Assembly (NCBI RefSeq): GCF_000755145.1
Contig: NZ_CP009228.1
Location: 2,217,694 to 2,281,693, forward strand
Length of the DNA stretch: 64,000 nt
Source: Treponema putidum
Lineage (GTDB): Bacteria; Spirochaetota; Spirochaetia; Treponematales; Treponemataceae
Direction of reading: 5' to 3'
The first letter of the stretch is position 1. Every line of letters starts with the position of its first letter. The notes under the pieces were generated by a model. The model was not told the origin of the DNA. It did no database searches and was given only the letters and a program-made list of their open reading frames with translations. The translations under genes were made by a program, and so were the position numbers. Below, piece by piece: positions 62,515 to 64,000 of the stretch.

Positions 62515-62781
62515 ATGATTTCAAAAACCGTTAAGGTTCAAAATCGGGCAGGAATACACGCCCGCCCTGCAGCTCTTATCGCACAAAAATCGAACAATTT
62601 TTCTTCGGAGATTTTTTTATGCAAAGAAGATGCAAAAATAAATGCCAAATCGGTAATAGGCATTATTACTATGGCAGCAGCTTACGGCACGGAACTCACT
62701 CTCACTTGTGACGGCCCTGATGAGAGTGAAGCTTGTGAGGCTATTGAAACTATTTTTAACAATAAATTTGAAGAAGAATAA
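62515..62781 (+). CDS. ptsH: Phosphocarrier protein HPr
   Basis: The 88-residue protein has the phosphorylated His15 in RAGIHARPAALIA and the regulatory Ser46 in NAKSVIGIITM. It is adjacent to hprK. No PTS enzyme I or sugar EII genes are nearby, in line with the regulatory (incomplete) PTS reported for treponemes. GAGG precedes the ATG. Confidence 0.96.
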   Translation: MISKTVKVQNRAGIHARPAALIAQKSNNFSSEIFLCKEDAKINAKSVIGIITMAAAYGTELTLTCDGPDESEACEAIETIFNNKFEEE

Positions 62782-62810
62782 AATTTTTTAGTTTTTATAG
62801 GAGGTATATC

Positions 62811-64000
62811 ATGAGATTTGATGATTTAAAAAGCCATGCAAGGCTTTTTTCGGAGTACACTGAACTTCGAATTCAAGAAAACACGGCTATGTCGGTAGCA
62901 GCCCTAAACGGTGATCTTGTAAACAATGTTCAATCCCGAAAAGCCGGAGTTTGTGCCCGCTCTTTTAAGGATGGAGTATGGGGTTTTGCCTCATCGCCTG
63001 AACTTACGGATGAAGCTATAGCCTCATCTATAAAATCGGCAAGCGAGAATGTTAAGTTTTTAGCAAAAAAAACCGGACTAGCCCAAAAGGAACTTCCGGC
63101 CTTTACGGGACAGGGCACCTATGGAAACTATGATCCTTCCAAGGATGCAGATCAAAAGGAAGCAATAGACTTTATAAAAGATCTTGAAAATTACACGGCA
63201 AAAAAATATCCCGAACTTCAATCAAGGATTTTTAGAATCTCGTCAAACGGGTCGGAAAGGCATCTTATTACATCTGATAAGGCAGATGCACACACCTATA
63301 TTTCAAGAGCAAATTTAGTGATGAGCTTTAAACTCCTTTCGGAAGGACAGCCCATTGACCTCTACGATGTTTTCGGGGGATACGGCCAATTTAAAGACCT
63401 ATTTGATAAACCCTGTTTTTATTATTCTAAGATAGACGAAATGGTCGAAAACCTAAAACAAAAGGCAGCCGGAGTTTATGCTAAGCCCGGTTTTCACGAT
63501 GTTGTACTCGGCCCCGACCTTGCAGGCATTCTTGCCCATGAAGCAATCGGACACACCACAGAATCGGACTTTGTAATGTCCGGTTCCATTGCAGCAGACT
63601 TTATGAATAAGGAAGTAGCTACGCCATTGGTAACCCTAGTAGACTTTGCCTATGAATGTAACGGTAAAATATGCCCCGTTCCGATCTGGATAGACGATGA
63701 GGGAGTTGCCGCAAAAGATGCTGTTATAATAAAAGACGGAATTTTACGCTCGTATATGCATAACAAACAGTCGGCAGCTATCTTCAAAGTTGACCCTACA
63801 GGAAATGCCCGTGCAAACGAGTTTTCGGATGAACCCTTAGTACGTATGCGGAACACCGCCATCCTCCCCGGAAAGGATAAACTAAAGGACATGATAGCAA
63901 GCATCGACGACGGCTATTATTTTGTACGCTCATCTAACGGGCAGGCTGACTCTACGAGTGAATTTATGTTCGGCGTAGTGCTTGGCTATGAAATCAAAAA
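62811..64000 (+). CDS. tldD: TldD/PmbA family metalloprotease, 5' part (3' end outside window)
   Basis: The frame is open from the ATG (AGGAGG 6 bases upstream) to the window end, 396 codons visible. The zinc motif HEAIGH (HExxxH) lies at residues 243-248, with the family patterns GPDLAGILAHEA and DDEGVAAKDAVIIKDGIL and PTGNARANEF. TldD and TldE form a heterodimeric protease that trims peptides in E. coli. No pmbA/tldE partner is seen in the window; it may lie just downstream. Confidence 0.9.
   Translation, partial: MRFDDLKSHARLFSEYTELRIQENTAMSVAALNGDLVNNVQSRKAGVCARSFKDGVWGFASSPELTDEAIASSIKSASENVKFLAKKTGLAQKELPAFTGQGTYGNYDPSKDADQKEAIDFIKDLENYTAKKYPELQSRIFRISSNGSERHLITSDKADAHTYISRANLVMSFKLLSEGQPIDLYDVFGGYGQFKDLFDKPCFYYSKIDEMVENLKQKAAGVYAKPGFHDVVLGPDLAGILAHEAIGHTTESDFVMSGSIAADFMNKEVATPLVTLVDFAYECNGKICPVPIWIDDEGVAAKDAVIIKDGILRSYMHNKQSAAIFKVDPTGNARANEFSDEPLVRMRNTAILPGKDKLKDMIASIDDGYYFVRSSNGQADSTSEFMFGVVLGYEIK

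Overview
The window is chromosomal DNA from an oral treponeme, almost certainly a strain of Treponema denticola. The strongest single marker is the C-S lyase at 28358-29551. From memory it matches T. denticola cystalysin (hemolysin Hly) nearly residue for residue, with a handful of substitutions that suggest a strain other than the reference. Supporting signs are the A+T-rich DNA, spirochaete lipoprotein signals, a V-type (not F-type) ATPase, a short alanyl-tRNA synthetase, an HPr/HPr-kinase pair and a treponemal superoxide reductase. No rRNA, CRISPR array, transposase or phage genes were seen.

Layout. 1-6473: end of gpmA, an M81 peptidase and a giant 2-hydroxyacyl-CoA dehydratase activase-like protein. 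6.5-13.4 kb: a lipoprotein, a SpoT-like HD hydrolase, an ABC exporter whose permease is split by a -1 frameshift, and a TPR protein overlapping aroA. 14.8-21.5 kb: apt, then V-ATPase genes A-B-D-I-K. 21.6-23.5 kb: rpsF-ssb-rpsR-rplI. 24-27.5 kb (minus): tRNA-Leu and tRNA-Gly, then tig-clpP-clpX. 27.7-31 kb: a MarR regulator convergent with an amino-acid permease-cystalysin operon. 31-36.9 kb: an MtnA-like protein and a minus-strand set of envelope proteins and dnaB. 37-42 kb: alaS, a SurA-like chaperone, nusB and a TPR lipoprotein. 42-52.5 kb: hrpA helicase, an AAA/PD-(D/E)XK gene flanked by 32-bp direct repeats, a frameshifted hypothetical gene, tkt, galE, a MITE-like element and a frameshifted superoxide reductase gene. 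52.6-55.6 kb: tRNA-Val followed by a graveyard of RHS polymorphic-toxin fragments with orphan toxin tips and immunity-like genes. 55.6-64 kb: recN, two uncharacterised genes, a cyclic-nucleotide-binding protein, a LysM/degenerate LytM protein, hpf, hprK, ptsH and the start of tldD.

Most unusual observations. (1) Three genes (ABC permease, hypothetical at 47 kb, superoxide reductase) are each broken by the same kind of event. An in-frame A-AAA-AAA/G heptamer is followed by a downstream frame that a -1 slip would restore exactly. This could be programmed frameshifting, polymerase slippage, phase variation, or homopolymer under-calling in the assembly. (2) Two families of dispersed palindromic repeats sit just upstream of start codons. 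One shows compensatory base changes in its first stem and carries the gene's Shine-Dalgarno sequence at its end. (3) The RHS region shows an out-of-frame recombination at an 11-bp microhomology and an in-frame 25-codon palindromic insertion. (4) Three genes appear to be transcribed leaderless or nearly so. (5) rplI has a terminator-like hairpin abutting its ribosome-binding site.

All functional calls are from reading the sequence and family knowledge. No database search was run.
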